A stretch of DNA of 64,000 nt, from positions 1 to 64,000 of the forward strand of contig JAEZFK010000026.1 in assembly GCA_023437715.1 (NCBI GenBank), given 5' to 3'. The translations under genes were made by a program, and so were the position numbers. This DNA comes from Bacillota bacterium. GTDB lineage: Bacteria > Bacillota > Clostridia > Lachnospirales > Lachnospiraceae. The notes beneath the pieces are model-generated. The model worked only from the letters and a program-made list of their open reading frames with translations, ran no database searches and was not told the DNA's origin. This document shows positions 52,862 to 61,831 of the stretch, piece after piece. Each line of letters begins with the position of its first letter. Position 1 is the first letter of the stretch.

Positions 52862-54046
52862 ATGAAAGGTAATGTTCTGGTAGTGCATGGAGGCGGCCCC
52901 ACCGCAGTAATTAATTCCTCCCTGTACGGAGTGATCGAAGAAGCAAGGGAAAGCAAAGGTGTGGAAAAGGTATATGCTGCCTTGGGAGGAAGCGAAGGAA
53001 TATTAAAGGAGGATTTTCTGGATCTTCTGGAATTTCCGGAGGAAAAGCTTAAACTGCTTTTGGAAACTCCTGCCACAGCTATCGGCTCCTCCAGGTATGC
53101 ACTGGAAAAAGAAGATTATGAAGCCATGCCGGCCATATTTGAGAAATACAATATCAGATATGTGCTTCTTAACGGGGGCAACGGAACCATGGACACCTGC
53201 GGAAAAATTGATGAGGCCTGCAGAAGGCTGTGTAAAAATTCAGGCATTACGGTAGTGGGAATACCCAAAACCATTGACAACGATATTGCCATAACCGACC
53301 ATACACCGGGATTTGGAAGTGCGGCCAGATACATTGCGGCTACTACAGCGGAGGTGGGGGTGGATGTGAAATCCCTGCCCATTCATGTATGCGTGATTGA
53401 AGCCATGGGAAGAAATGCAGGCTGGATCACAGCAGCTTCTGCCCTGGCCCGTAAAAAGCCGGGCGATGCGCCCCATCTGATCTACTTACCGGAGCGGCCT
53501 TTTAAGGAAGAGGAATTTTTGGAGGATGTAAAAAAGCTCCATGACGAAAAGGGCGGTGTGGTAGTAGTTGTCAGCGAGGGCTTAAAGGGAGAGGATGGAA
53601 ACCCGGTGGTTCCTCCCATCTATAAGACGGAACGGGCAACCTATTACGGAGATGTAAGCGCTCATCTGGCTAATTTAATAATCCGAAAGCTGGGCATTAA
53701 GGCCAGAAACGAAAAACCGGGAATCTGCGGGAGAGCCTCCATTGCATGGCAGTCAGCCGTGGACCGGGAAGAAGCCGTGGTTGCAGGCAGGGAAGCTCTA
53801 AAAGCTGCCATGGAAGGTCAGGGAGGAGTGATGATCGGTTTCATCCGGGATGACAGGCCGGACGGAGAATACCGCATTCATGTAAAACGGATTCCCATTG
53901 AAAAGGTCATGCTCCATGAAAGAGTCCTCCCAGAAAGCTTCATCAATGAACGGGGAAACGATGTGACCCAGGAATTCGTAGAATGGTGCCGTCCGCTGAT
54001 CGGCCCCGGACTGAGGGATTTCATAGATTTCCGTGAAAGTAAGTAA
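52862..54046 (+). CDS. 6-phosphofructokinase (PfkA family, atypical signature)
   Basis: A 394-residue PfkA-family kinase. It shows GGGPTAVINSSL for the phosphoryl donor, the catalytic GIPKTIDNDI and TPGFGSAA. The residue pattern is mixed: Lys in PKTIDND is typical of PPi-dependent enzymes, while Gly in GGNGT fits ATP use, and the usual Asp of GGDG is Asn. Donor and acceptor are therefore uncertain. It heads a pfk-tpi-larA operon under a LacI operator, which points to a peripheral sugar rather than central glycolysis. The ATG at 52862 gives the conserved N-terminus, though its ribosome site is weak. Confidence 0.85.
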   Translation: MKGNVLVVHGGGPTAVINSSLYGVIEEARESKGVEKVYAALGGSEGILKEDFLDLLEFPEEKLKLLLETPATAIGSSRYALEKEDYEAMPAIFEKYNIRYVLLNGGNGTMDTCGKIDEACRRLCKNSGITVVGIPKTIDNDIAITDHTPGFGSAARYIAATTAEVGVDVKSLPIHVCVIEAMGRNAGWITAASALARKKPGDAPHLIYLPERPFKEEEFLEDVKKLHDEKGGVVVVVSEGLKGEDGNPVVPPIYKTERATYYGDVSAHLANLIIRKLGIKARNEKPGICGRASIAWQSAVDREEAVVAGREALKAAMEGQGGVMIGFIRDDRPDGEYRIHVKRIPIEKVMLHERVLPESFINERGNDVTQEFVEWCRPLIGPGLRDFIDFRESK

Positions 54047-54077
54047 AAGGGCTGAAGCCGGCAAAAAAGTGAGGATA

Positions 54078-54920
54078 ATGAAAATGAAGCATATTTTTTT
54101 GAATTTAAAACGATTTGACATTCCAAGAGAAGAGGGCGGCGTAAATTCCATTGCGCCTATCCGGGAGTGGGGAAGCTATATTGTATCAAAGACCCAGGAA
54201 GCGCTGAAAGAATATGAAAGGGATGAAGTGGAGTTTTCCATGTATTTTCCTGAAGCCCATTTGATTCCGGCAGCAGAAGCCCTGGGAGAAAACAGTCCGG
54301 TAAAAATCGGCTGTCAGGGCGTCTACCGTGAGGACGCCGCAGCCGGCGGAAATTTCGGCGCTTTCACAACAAACCGGACGGCAAAGGCGGCAAAGGCAAT
54401 TGGCTGCACCACGGCCATCATCGGCCATTGTGAGGAAAGACGGGACAAGGCTGGGGTCCTTTTGGAAGCAGGTGTAACTGATCCCGACGCAGTCAACCGT
54501 CTGATGAATAAGGAAATCAGACAGGCCCTTGGGGCGGACTTACGGGTCCTTTACTGTATCGGAGAATCGGCAGAGGAGCAGCCCCGGTGGCAGGCGGTGT
54601 TAAAGGAACAGCTTGAGACAGGGCTTTCCGGTCTGGATACCGCCCATGTGGTCATCGCCTATGAGCCGGTATGGGCTATCGGACCGGGAAAGACCCCGCC
54701 GGATGGGGAATACATTGCCAGAATGGGTTCCTATATCAAGGAGGTGACGGGGGGGCTTCCTGTGGTCTACGGCGGTGGGCTGAAAGCTGATAACGCCCGG
54801 ATGCTGGCTTCCATCCCCGTGATTGACGGAGGACTGATTGCCCTGACCAGATTTCAGGGAGAAGTCGGCTTCTATCCTGAGGAATATTTAGAAATTATAA
54901 GGGCTTACCTGGGAAAATAA
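54078..54920 (+). CDS. Triosephosphate isomerase family protein (accessory)
   Basis: A protein of about 280 residues with the TIM triad: Lys in FLNLKRF, His in IIGHCEERR (canonically GHSERR) and Glu in AYEPVWAIGPGKT, plus the phosphate-binding VVYGGGLK. It is longer and more divergent than housekeeping TpiA, and resembles the isomerases found in tetrulose- or erythrulose-phosphate operons as well as in sugar clusters. It follows pfk by about 30 bases. ATG codons at 54078 and 54084 are both possible. Whether it acts on triose or tetrose phosphates is open. Confidence 0.82.
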   Translation: MKMKHIFLNLKRFDIPREEGGVNSIAPIREWGSYIVSKTQEALKEYERDEVEFSMYFPEAHLIPAAEALGENSPVKIGCQGVYREDAAAGGNFGAFTTNRTAKAAKAIGCTTAIIGHCEERRDKAGVLLEAGVTDPDAVNRLMNKEIRQALGADLRVLYCIGESAEEQPRWQAVLKEQLETGLSGLDTAHVVIAYEPVWAIGPGKTPPDGEYIARMGSYIKEVTGGLPVVYGGGLKADNARMLASIPVIDGGLIALTRFQGEVGFYPEEYLEIIRAYLGK

Positions 54921-54946
54921 AAATTCGAGAAAAGGAGAATCGTAAG

Positions 54947-56440
54947 ATGAATGTAGCATTAGAATATGGACAGGGAACTGTGAACGTCACATTGCCGGAT
55001 ACTGCGGATATTTTTATCCCCGGGGAGACAGTACCGGATCCGCCTTATATTCCGGAGGATCAGCTGGAGGAGAAAACCCTTGAGTCCCTCCAGAATCCCA
55101 TGGGCATGGAGCCCCTTTCAAAGCTGGCTCATAAGGGGTCTAAGGTGACCATTATATTTCCCGACCGGGTAAAGGGAGGAGAGCAGCCCACCTCTCACCG
55201 GAAGATTTCCATAAAGCTGATCTTAAAGGAGCTGTATGACGCCGGCGTAGAAAAGAAGGACATTCTTTTAATCTGTTCCAACGGTCTTCACCGGAAGAAT
55301 ACGGAGAAAGAAATCAGGGCCGTGCTGGGGGACCAGCTTTTCCATGAGTTCTGGTATACCCATCAGATCATCAACCACGACAGCGAGGATTATGATCATC
55401 TGGTGGACCTTGGGACCACGGACCGGGGAGATCCGGTTCTGATGAACAAATACGTATATGACAGTGATGTGGCCATTCTCATCGGGCATACACAGGGAAA
55501 TCCCTATGGCGGCTATTCCGGCGGATACAAGCACTGCTCCACCGGAATCACCCACTGGCGTTCCATCGCCTCCCATCACGTTCCGGAGGTCATGCACCGG
55601 GCGGATTTCACTCCTGTAAGCGGAAAATCCCTTATGAGGACAAAATTTGATGAAATCGGCCAGCACATGGAAAAATGTATGGGGAAGAAATTCTTCTGCT
55701 GTGACGCGGTTCTGGATACAAAATCCCGCCAGATTCAGATCAACAGCGGATATGCGGCCGTGATGCAGCCCCATTCCTGGATCATGGCTGACAAGCGCAC
55801 CTATGTGCCCTGGGCAGAGAAGAAATATGATGTGATGATTTTCGGAATGCCCCAGTTTTTTCACTACGGAGATGGGATGGGAACCAACCCCATCATGCTG
55901 ATGCAGGCCATTTCCGCCCAGGTGATCCGCCATAAGAGGATTATGAGTGATAATTGCGTCATCATTTTTACCTCCACCTGCAACGGATATTTCCATGACG
56001 AGCTGTGGCCCTATTTGAGGGAAATGTATGAGATGTTCCAGCACGACCAGATGAACATTCTGCCGGACATGAACCGGTACGGCGAGTACTTTGCCACCAA
56101 TGAGGAATATATCAGAAAATACCGTTACTGCAACGCTTTCCATCCGTTCCACGGCTTCTCCATGATAAGCTGCGCCCATATTGCGGAGATGAATACTTCT
56201 GCAATTTACTTATGCGGCGCTCAGGACCCGGGATTTGCACGGGGAATGGGGTTAAAGACCAGAGCTACGGTAGAGGAAGCCCTGGAGGATGCAAAAAAGA
56301 AATTTGTGGGACCGGACCCCAGTATCCTGGTGCTTCCCCAGACCTTTAAGCTCAGCGCCGTTCATCTGATGATGAAAGGAGATGCGCCGGAGGGAAAGGG
56401 GCATGAGGACTGCGGATGTATGGCCCATCATCATAGGTAA
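54947..56440 (+). CDS. LarA-family nickel-pincer racemase/epimerase
   Basis: A 497-residue LarA-family (DUF2088) protein. LarA proteins racemise or epimerise 2-hydroxyacids with a covalently bound nickel-pincer nucleotide. Supporting motifs are the two-domain size, GYSGGYKHCSTGI, HQIINHDSED and SHHVPEVMH, which supply conserved His and Lys residues. The usual size is about 425 residues; this member is longer and ends in a His/Cys-rich tail (CGCMAHHHR). The family includes lactate, malate and sugar-acid racemases, so a sugar acid is likely in this operon. No larB, larC or larE for cofactor synthesis is in the window. Confidence 0.82.
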   Translation: MNVALEYGQGTVNVTLPDTADIFIPGETVPDPPYIPEDQLEEKTLESLQNPMGMEPLSKLAHKGSKVTIIFPDRVKGGEQPTSHRKISIKLILKELYDAGVEKKDILLICSNGLHRKNTEKEIRAVLGDQLFHEFWYTHQIINHDSEDYDHLVDLGTTDRGDPVLMNKYVYDSDVAILIGHTQGNPYGGYSGGYKHCSTGITHWRSIASHHVPEVMHRADFTPVSGKSLMRTKFDEIGQHMEKCMGKKFFCCDAVLDTKSRQIQINSGYAAVMQPHSWIMADKRTYVPWAEKKYDVMIFGMPQFFHYGDGMGTNPIMLMQAISAQVIRHKRIMSDNCVIIFTSTCNGYFHDELWPYLREMYEMFQHDQMNILPDMNRYGEYFATNEEYIRKYRYCNAFHPFHGFSMISCAHIAEMNTSAIYLCGAQDPGFARGMGLKTRATVEEALEDAKKKFVGPDPSILVLPQTFKLSAVHLMMKGDAPEGKGHEDCGCMAHHHR

Positions 56441-56517
56441 TGGGGATCCACTAAAATCGTGGAAGTTACCAGATCATGGAAGCTGCGGATATGGTAAGGA
56501 TCAAGGGCTGTAAGAGC

Positions 56518-56553
56518 AGGCCGGTTCAGACAAAAGTCTGGGCCGGCCTTTTT
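56518..56553 (+). terminator. Terminator after larA
   Basis: AGGCCGG and CCGGCCT enclose an inner AGAC/GTCT stem and are followed by T5. Confidence 0.9.
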
Positions 56554-56561
56554 GAAAGGGG

Positions 56562-56571
56562 CAAACGTTTG
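56562..56571. promoter_or_regulatory. LacI-type operator CAAACGTTTG (copy 2)
   Basis: The same palindrome as at 52744-52753, here just after the larA terminator and about 140 bases before tauE, which places tauE in the same regulon. Confidence 0.6.
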
Positions 56572-56708
56572 GCTAAATAAGACGGCTGCTTTGTATGAAT
56601 TATGATATGATAAAACCATAAAACACGAAAATGACTGTGGTTTGCAGAGGGAAAATACGAGAAAAGAAAAAATACCGTTAATACCGGTAAAGATAGGATT
56701 TTGAAAAA

Positions 56709-57503
56709 ATGAACGGTTATTTGTATGGATTATTTTTACTGGTCAGCTTTGGTGCTTCCATAGCAGGGGCTGTCTGCGGGATCGGCGGCGGTATTATTAT
56801 AAAGCCGGCCCTGGATATATTTGGCGTGTTAAGCGTATCTGCCGTAAGCTTTCTGTCGGGTTGCACCGTCCTCGCCATGACCTGTTATTCCGTAATCAAG
56901 GGGAAAGTAAGCGGCGAATCACTGGTGGAAAAGAGGATCGGAACGCCTCTTGCTATAGGTGCGGCTCTGGGAGGGGCAGCGGGAAAGTCCCTGTTCCAGG
57001 CAGTTTCTTCCCTGTTTGCGGAAAGGGATAGGGTGGGGGCGGTCCAGGCAGCCTGCTTACTGGTCATAACTCTGGGAACCCTGATCTATACCGTAAAAAA
57101 AGACAGGATACATACTTACCATGTGACAGACCCTTTGATCTGTATGGGGATCGGACTGGTGCTGGGGATTTTCTCCTCATTTCTGGGAATCGGAGGGGGG
57201 CCCATCAACCTGGTGGTGCTGTTCTTCTTTTTCTCCATGAACACGAAAGCTGCGGCTCAAAATTCCCTTTACATCATCCTGTTTTCTCAGATTACCAGCC
57301 TGATTCATTCTCTGGCAGCGGGAACGGTTCCTGAATTTTCTGTCTGGCTTTTGGCCCTCATGGTTACAGGGGGAATATTAGGCGGAATGGGCGGCTGTGC
57401 AATTAATAAAAAAATTGATGAGAAAGTGGCGGATAAGCTGTTCCGGTTTTTAATGGCGGCCATTATTGGAATCAATATATATAATATTTATCAGTTTATT
57501 TAG
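56709..57503 (+). CDS. TauE/SafE-family permease
   Basis: A 264-residue membrane protein with about eight helices in two repeats; GIGGGIIIKPAL near the N-terminus and GIGGGPINLVVLF in the second half are the family's repeated motif. TauE/SafE proteins move sulfite, sulfonates, sulfoacetate or other organic anions, often outward. Its LacI operator links it to the pfk-tpi-larA unit and suggests export of an anionic end product or import of an acid. The ribosome site is weak. Confidence 0.85.
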   Translation: MNGYLYGLFLLVSFGASIAGAVCGIGGGIIIKPALDIFGVLSVSAVSFLSGCTVLAMTCYSVIKGKVSGESLVEKRIGTPLAIGAALGGAAGKSLFQAVSSLFAERDRVGAVQAACLLVITLGTLIYTVKKDRIHTYHVTDPLICMGIGLVLGIFSSFLGIGGGPINLVVLFFFFSMNTKAAAQNSLYIILFSQITSLIHSLAAGTVPEFSVWLLALMVTGGILGGMGGCAINKKIDEKVADKLFRFLMAAIIGINIYNIYQFI

Positions 57504-57620
57504 AAGTTAAAGCCGGTGATGAGGATTGATCTTAAGGTCATGACCATGTGGGCATACGGCCTTATAATAATAACAGGGCTGCGGCTCTGCTTTAGAAAAA
57601 AAGAAAAGGAGGAGATCTTA

Positions 57621-57672
57621 TTGACAAAGACTTAAAATCATGATAAATACATGATATACACACGAGTTTATA
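57621..57672 (+). promoter_or_regulatory. Promoter and operator 1 of the isomerase regulon
   Basis: TTGACA (57621-57626), 17 bases, TAAATA (57644-57649), then TATACACACGAGTTTATA (57655-57672) over the start. The operator recurs at 59112-59129 and 60210-60227. Confidence 0.7.
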
Positions 57673-57714
57673 AAGAGAAGAATTGTGCAATATTGTAGAG
57701 CATCGGAGGGGAAA

Positions 57715-59061
57715 ATGGAAACAAAACTGAATGTAGGATTTGTGACGACCTATTCTGGAAGATGGCCAAGGGAGGTTCCGGAGCAGAGAAACCGGGAATA
57801 TGGAGACTGGCTGACAGATCATCTGCCGGGAGCCAGGATTGTGAAGGCTTCCGTCCTGGGCAGCAACCGGGAAATGGTGGAGCAGGTCACAAGAGAATTT
57901 AAAGAACAGGACGTGGATGTTATTGTTTTAGTCTACGGGGCATTTACAGGGGATGATGTGGCCTCCTATCTGGCGGAAATGGTAAAGGTGCCCCTTATTT
58001 TGTGGGCGCCCTATGAAGTGCCCTTTGATAAGGATGACAGGCTTTATTCCAATGCCCTCTGTTCCATGACAATGAACGCAGCAGCCATAAGAAAGCTGGG
58101 AGCCGTCTATCATACCGTATACGGAAGCCTGGAGGATAAAAGGGCGTCGGAAAAAGTCGAAAATCTGCTGCGGGCCTACGGAACGGTCAAGGCCCTTAAG
58201 CACACCAACTTAGGTCTTCTTGGATACCGGCCTACGGCATTTTATAACTGCAGCTTCGATGAAAGCCTGATCCGCAGAACCTTTGGAGTTAAAATTGAAG
58301 AAACCGATTTGAAAGTGATATTTGACCGGATGGCGGAGCTTCCAGAGGAAGAATGGAAAGCTGATATGGAAGCCATTTCTTCCCTATATGACACAAACCA
58401 GCTTCCTGAAGGCCATCTGGAAAACCATTCCCGGTTATATCTGGCTCTTCAGAAGGTTATGAAGGAGCAGAGATACGATTTTGCCACCATCAAATGCTGG
58501 CCGGAAATGGGAAATCTCCACACCACCCCCTGCGCAGTCCTTGGACGTCTGGCAGACGAAGGAATCAATATCGGCTGTGAAGGAGACGTGGATGCGGAGC
58601 TGGCACAGATGGCGGAGTATTATCTCACGGGAAAGCCCAGCTTTATTACAGACCTGATCAATATTGACGAAGAGGAGAACGTGATCGTATTCTGGCATTG
58701 CGGAAATGCGGCTCCGTCCCTGTGCAACAGAGATTATCCGGTTCAGATGAGAAACCATCCGCTGGCCGGTCAGGGCACTGCCTTTTACGGGGCCTTAAAG
58801 CCAGGAAATGTGACCATCGCAAGATTCTGCAATCTTGACGGAACGTATAAGCTGTTCCTCATGAAAGGGGAAGCGATGCCCATGGACCGTTCGACGAAAG
58901 GCATCATGGCCAGTGTGAAAGTGAAGCGCCCTGTGCGGGAAGTAATCGAAGGAATTATTGCAGAAGGAATTCCCCATCATTACAGCATTGTATGGGAGGA
59001 TGTGGCAGAGGCCATGAAGCAGGTATGCGGTTTATTAGGAATCCCCGTCATTGAGATGTAG
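57715..59061 (+). CDS. L-fucose/L-arabinose isomerase-like sugar isomerase
   Basis: A 448-residue protein of the FucI/AraA-like superfamily, metal-dependent aldose-ketose isomerases. Landmarks are the N-terminal fold (VGFVTTYSGRWP), KCWPEMGNL with the first acidic ligand, GCEGDVDAELAQ with the second, and VFWHCGNAAPSL with the His. It is shorter than FucI (about 590) and fits the group annotated as L-fucose isomerase-like. GGAGGGG precedes the ATG at 57715. The LacI operator ties it to the ABC importer and aldolase downstream; substrate unknown. Confidence 0.85.
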   Translation: METKLNVGFVTTYSGRWPREVPEQRNREYGDWLTDHLPGARIVKASVLGSNREMVEQVTREFKEQDVDVIVLVYGAFTGDDVASYLAEMVKVPLILWAPYEVPFDKDDRLYSNALCSMTMNAAAIRKLGAVYHTVYGSLEDKRASEKVENLLRAYGTVKALKHTNLGLLGYRPTAFYNCSFDESLIRRTFGVKIEETDLKVIFDRMAELPEEEWKADMEAISSLYDTNQLPEGHLENHSRLYLALQKVMKEQRYDFATIKCWPEMGNLHTTPCAVLGRLADEGINIGCEGDVDAELAQMAEYYLTGKPSFITDLINIDEEENVIVFWHCGNAAPSLCNRDYPVQMRNHPLAGQGTAFYGALKPGNVTIARFCNLDGTYKLFLMKGEAMPMDRSTKGIMASVKVKRPVREVIEGIIAEGIPHHYSIVWEDVAEAMKQVCGLLGIPVIEM

Positions 59062-59075
59062 CCCGGAAATAGCTG

Positions 59076-59129
59076 TTGACGCCCTTTGCGCCGGCCGGGT
59101 ATAATGAAAAATATACATACGAGTTTATA
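59076..59129 (+). promoter_or_regulatory. Promoter and operator 2 (autoregulation of lacI)
   Basis: TTGACG (59076-59081), 18 bases, TATAAT (59100-59105), followed by TATACATACGAGTTTATA (59112-59129) at the predicted start, upstream of the LacI gene. Confidence 0.8.
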
Positions 59130-59145
59130 GCAAGGAGGCGGGAGC

Positions 59146-60156
59146 ATGGGACAAAACGGCGAGCGGGTGACAAGGTCTGACGTGGCGAAGGCCGCAGGAG
59201 TCAGCGAAACGATTGTATCTTATGTGATCAACAACAACCGCTATGTGGCTAAGGAAAAAAGGCAGAGAGTGGAGGAGGCCATTGCTTCTCTTCATTACAG
59301 GCCCAATAACGTGGCCCGCGCCTTGAAGGGAAAGCGCAGCAACCAGCTTCTCTTTATTGCGGACCAGATCACCAATGAGTATTTCAGCCGGATCGTCAGC
59401 GAGATGGATAAGTACGCTTATGAAGCCGGATTTCTGATTTCCCTGTGTGCCAACCGGAATACGCCGGAATTCGTATCCCAGGTTATCAGCCGCCAGTATG
59501 ACGGCATCATCATCAGCTCCATCAGCTTTCCCATGGAATATGTGGAGTATTTCAGCAAGGCGGGGATACCGGTACTTCTGTTTGAGCATACAACCCACGG
59601 CAGGCTTCCTGAAAATGTGGCAACCCTTGCGTCCGGCCTGTATTCGGGAGCCAGGATGGCGGTAAACCATCTGGTTTCCAGGGGCAGGAATCATATCATT
59701 TACATTGACCGGATCAGTAGAAAGGGAAGTGTCAGCGGGCCTACGGACCTGCGGCTGAGCGGATACTTTGATGAGATGAAAGCACAGGGACTTTTGGCCG
59801 GAGAGGATACGGTTATCGCAGGCTGCCATTCCGAAGAGGAGCTGACAGAAGCTGTTGCGGGCTATTTAAAGGGCCATGAGGAAACCGACGGAATTGTGGG
59901 GCGCAATGATATGGTGGCCTGCATTGCCATGTACGCGGCTGCCGGCTGCGGAAAGAAGATTCCCCGGGATTTAGGAGTGGTGGGCTTTGATAATTCCAGC
60001 ATCAGCAGGTTTTGCTTTCCCAGGCTTACAACTCTGGAAATGCAGCGGGAGGCCATAAGCAGGACCGCCATTGAAACCATGGTCCGGATGATCGGCGGAG
60101 AGCGCCCGGAAAGGGCGAGGTTTGAAACAGAACTGATTATAAGGGAGAGTACATAA
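59146..60156 (+). CDS. LacI-family transcriptional regulator (isomerase/ABC regulon)
   Basis: A 336-residue LacI-type regulator with helix-turn-helix SDVAKAAGVSETIVSYVINN, hinge (NNVARALKG) and a sugar-sensing domain. Palindromes TATACAYACGAGTKTATA lie before the isomerase gene, before this gene and before the binding-protein gene, so its regulon can be read from sequence: isomerase, itself, importer and probably the aldolase. GCAAGGAGG precedes the ATG. Confidence 0.92.
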   Translation: MGQNGERVTRSDVAKAAGVSETIVSYVINNNRYVAKEKRQRVEEAIASLHYRPNNVARALKGKRSNQLLFIADQITNEYFSRIVSEMDKYAYEAGFLISLCANRNTPEFVSQVISRQYDGIIISSISFPMEYVEYFSKAGIPVLLFEHTTHGRLPENVATLASGLYSGARMAVNHLVSRGRNHIIYIDRISRKGSVSGPTDLRLSGYFDEMKAQGLLAGEDTVIAGCHSEEELTEAVAGYLKGHEETDGIVGRNDMVACIAMYAAAGCGKKIPRDLGVVGFDNSSISRFCFPRLTTLEMQREAISRTAIETMVRMIGGERPERARFETELIIREST

Positions 60157-60209
60157 CGCTTTCCGATTTTATTTAAATCCAAAGAAGAAATACAGATTTA
60201 TCTGAGGGA

Positions 60210-60227
60210 TATACACACGAGTGTATA
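60210..60227. promoter_or_regulatory. LacI operator 3 upstream of the sugar ABC operon
   Basis: TATACACACGAGTGTATA is the most symmetric of the three copies. The matching -35/-10 for the ABC operon could not be assigned with confidence. Confidence 0.8.
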
Positions 60228-60310
60228 TAAAAGTAAGGGGATTTTACAGCTTCGGATAAATCTGGTTTTGATAAAACAAGTTGAGTCTTAAAGAAAGAGA
60301 GGGTATTTAC

Positions 60311-61681
60311 ATGAAAAAAAGGAAATTAGCAGCGTTGGCACTTGCCGGTATGATGGCCTTTACGGCCGGCTGCTCCGGCGGGGGAAAGGCGGAGCCGGAG
60401 ACATCGGGAGCAGAGCCAAAGACAGAGGCAGAGGTAAAGACGGAGACGAAAGCAGAAGCGACGACAGAAGCTGCAGCTGCTGGAAGCGGAAAACCAATCA
60501 CCTTAAAGATTGCCAATTACGCAGTGCTGGAAAAAGGGTACGACGAGTTCTGGGCAAGCGTTAAGGAGGGCTTTGAGGCAAAGTATCCCAATATAACGAT
60601 TGAATGGGTCACAGCGCCGTACGGGGAGATCTTAAATCAGGTCATCAATATGGCCGGAGGCGGAGACCGGGTAGACTGTATCTTCAGTGAGATGATCTGG
60701 CTGCCGTCCCTGGTGGATGCAGGTCTTGCGACTCCCATGAGAGAGGTGCTGGATGAGGATTTTTTGAAAGATTACTATTCCAATATCCTGGAAGCCCATT
60801 CCATTGATGATGAGGTTTACGGTGCTCCTCTTTACGTATCTCCGTCCTTGCTGTTTTACAATCAGAAGCTGTTTGAAAAGGCCGGTCTTGATCCCAACAA
60901 GCCGCCGAAAACCTATGACGAGATGCTTGCCATGGCGGATAAACTGTCAGGACTGACTACGGATGATGGGAATAAGGTGTATGCTTTCGGTCAGACCACC
61001 GCTTCCGTCATTGTCTCAGGAGCTTCCATTCAGGCATTTGCCCAAAATTTCGGCGGCGAATTATTTGATGAGAACGGAAAATTCAACGCGGATAACGAAG
61101 GCTTAAAGCAGTCTCTTGAAATGTTAAAGCTTCTTGATCAAAAGGGGTACAATCCTCAAAATGCCAAGCTGAAGGATTTAAGAAATTTATTTGCTTTGGG
61201 GCAGCTGGCCATGTATTATGACAATTCCTGGGGATTTAACGGGGTAAAGGCCATCAATCCGGATGCGGTTAATTTTGCAGCAGCATCAGAGCCCTTAAAA
61301 GGCGGAAGCGGAGATGGTGCGTCCACCCTGCAGTCCCACTGCTTTGTGGCAGTTGACAACGGCCCGGAGCAATTAAATGCGGTGAAGGATTTCATCCAGT
61401 ATGTGATCACACCGGAGGTCATCAACGATTATATTGCGAATATCGCTCCGGCTCTTCCGGCAAATAATTCCATGAAGGACATGGAAGCAGTAAAAAACAG
61501 TCCGATTCTAAACGGAGCAGGAAATTCCGTAGAAGAAGCAAAACCGGTTCTCATGTTTCCTGGCTTGTCCGATTTCTATCTGGAACTGTGTTCCCTGGCC
61601 CAGGCAGTGACCGTGGGAGGAGAAGATGTGGATACGGCTCTGAAGAATTTCCAAAATTCAGTACAGCCGCTGCTTCCATAG
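60311..61681 (+). CDS. Sugar ABC transporter substrate-binding lipoprotein
   Basis: A 456-residue family 1 solute-binding lipoprotein: signal peptide MKKRKLAALALAGMMAF, lipobox TAGC, a Glu/Thr/Ala-rich linker and the binding fold from about residue 60. GAGAGGG lies upstream of the ATG at 60311. It heads a three-gene importer without an ATPase, which is presumably supplied by a shared MsmK-type subunit. The LacI operator and the isomerase/aldolase neighbours suggest a monosaccharide or small sugar derivative. Confidence 0.9.
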   Translation: MKKRKLAALALAGMMAFTAGCSGGGKAEPETSGAEPKTEAEVKTETKAEATTEAAAAGSGKPITLKIANYAVLEKGYDEFWASVKEGFEAKYPNITIEWVTAPYGEILNQVINMAGGGDRVDCIFSEMIWLPSLVDAGLATPMREVLDEDFLKDYYSNILEAHSIDDEVYGAPLYVSPSLLFYNQKLFEKAGLDPNKPPKTYDEMLAMADKLSGLTTDDGNKVYAFGQTTASVIVSGASIQAFAQNFGGELFDENGKFNADNEGLKQSLEMLKLLDQKGYNPQNAKLKDLRNLFALGQLAMYYDNSWGFNGVKAINPDAVNFAAASEPLKGGSGDGASTLQSHCFVAVDNGPEQLNAVKDFIQYVITPEVINDYIANIAPALPANNSMKDMEAVKNSPILNGAGNSVEEAKPVLMFPGLSDFYLELCSLAQAVTVGGEDVDTALKNFQNSVQPLLP

Positions 61682-61719
61682 AGAAAAGACTGGTATCTGA
61701 CAGAAAGAGAAGTAAAAGT

Positions 61720-61757
61720 ATGGCGGGATGGGAATCAGGAAAAACTCGTCCCGCCAT
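61720..61757 (+). terminator. Intercistronic stem-loop after the binding-protein gene
   Basis: ATGGCGGGA and TCCCGCCAT form a 9-base stem. No T-tract follows, so it is more likely an mRNA-stabilising or attenuating element than a full terminator. Confidence 0.6.
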
Positions 61758-61831
61758 GGAATACATAACCATTCAGGCTGCCGGGAAAAAGCGTTTTGCT
61801 CAGCCTTATGAAGAAAGAGGGGGAAATAACC

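Noticed and set aside
57540..57635. Small open frame (about 31 residues) between tauE and the isomerase gene
   Set aside because: It overlaps the TTGACA promoter element and has only a weak ribosome site; the region is better explained as a promoter with a LacI operator.
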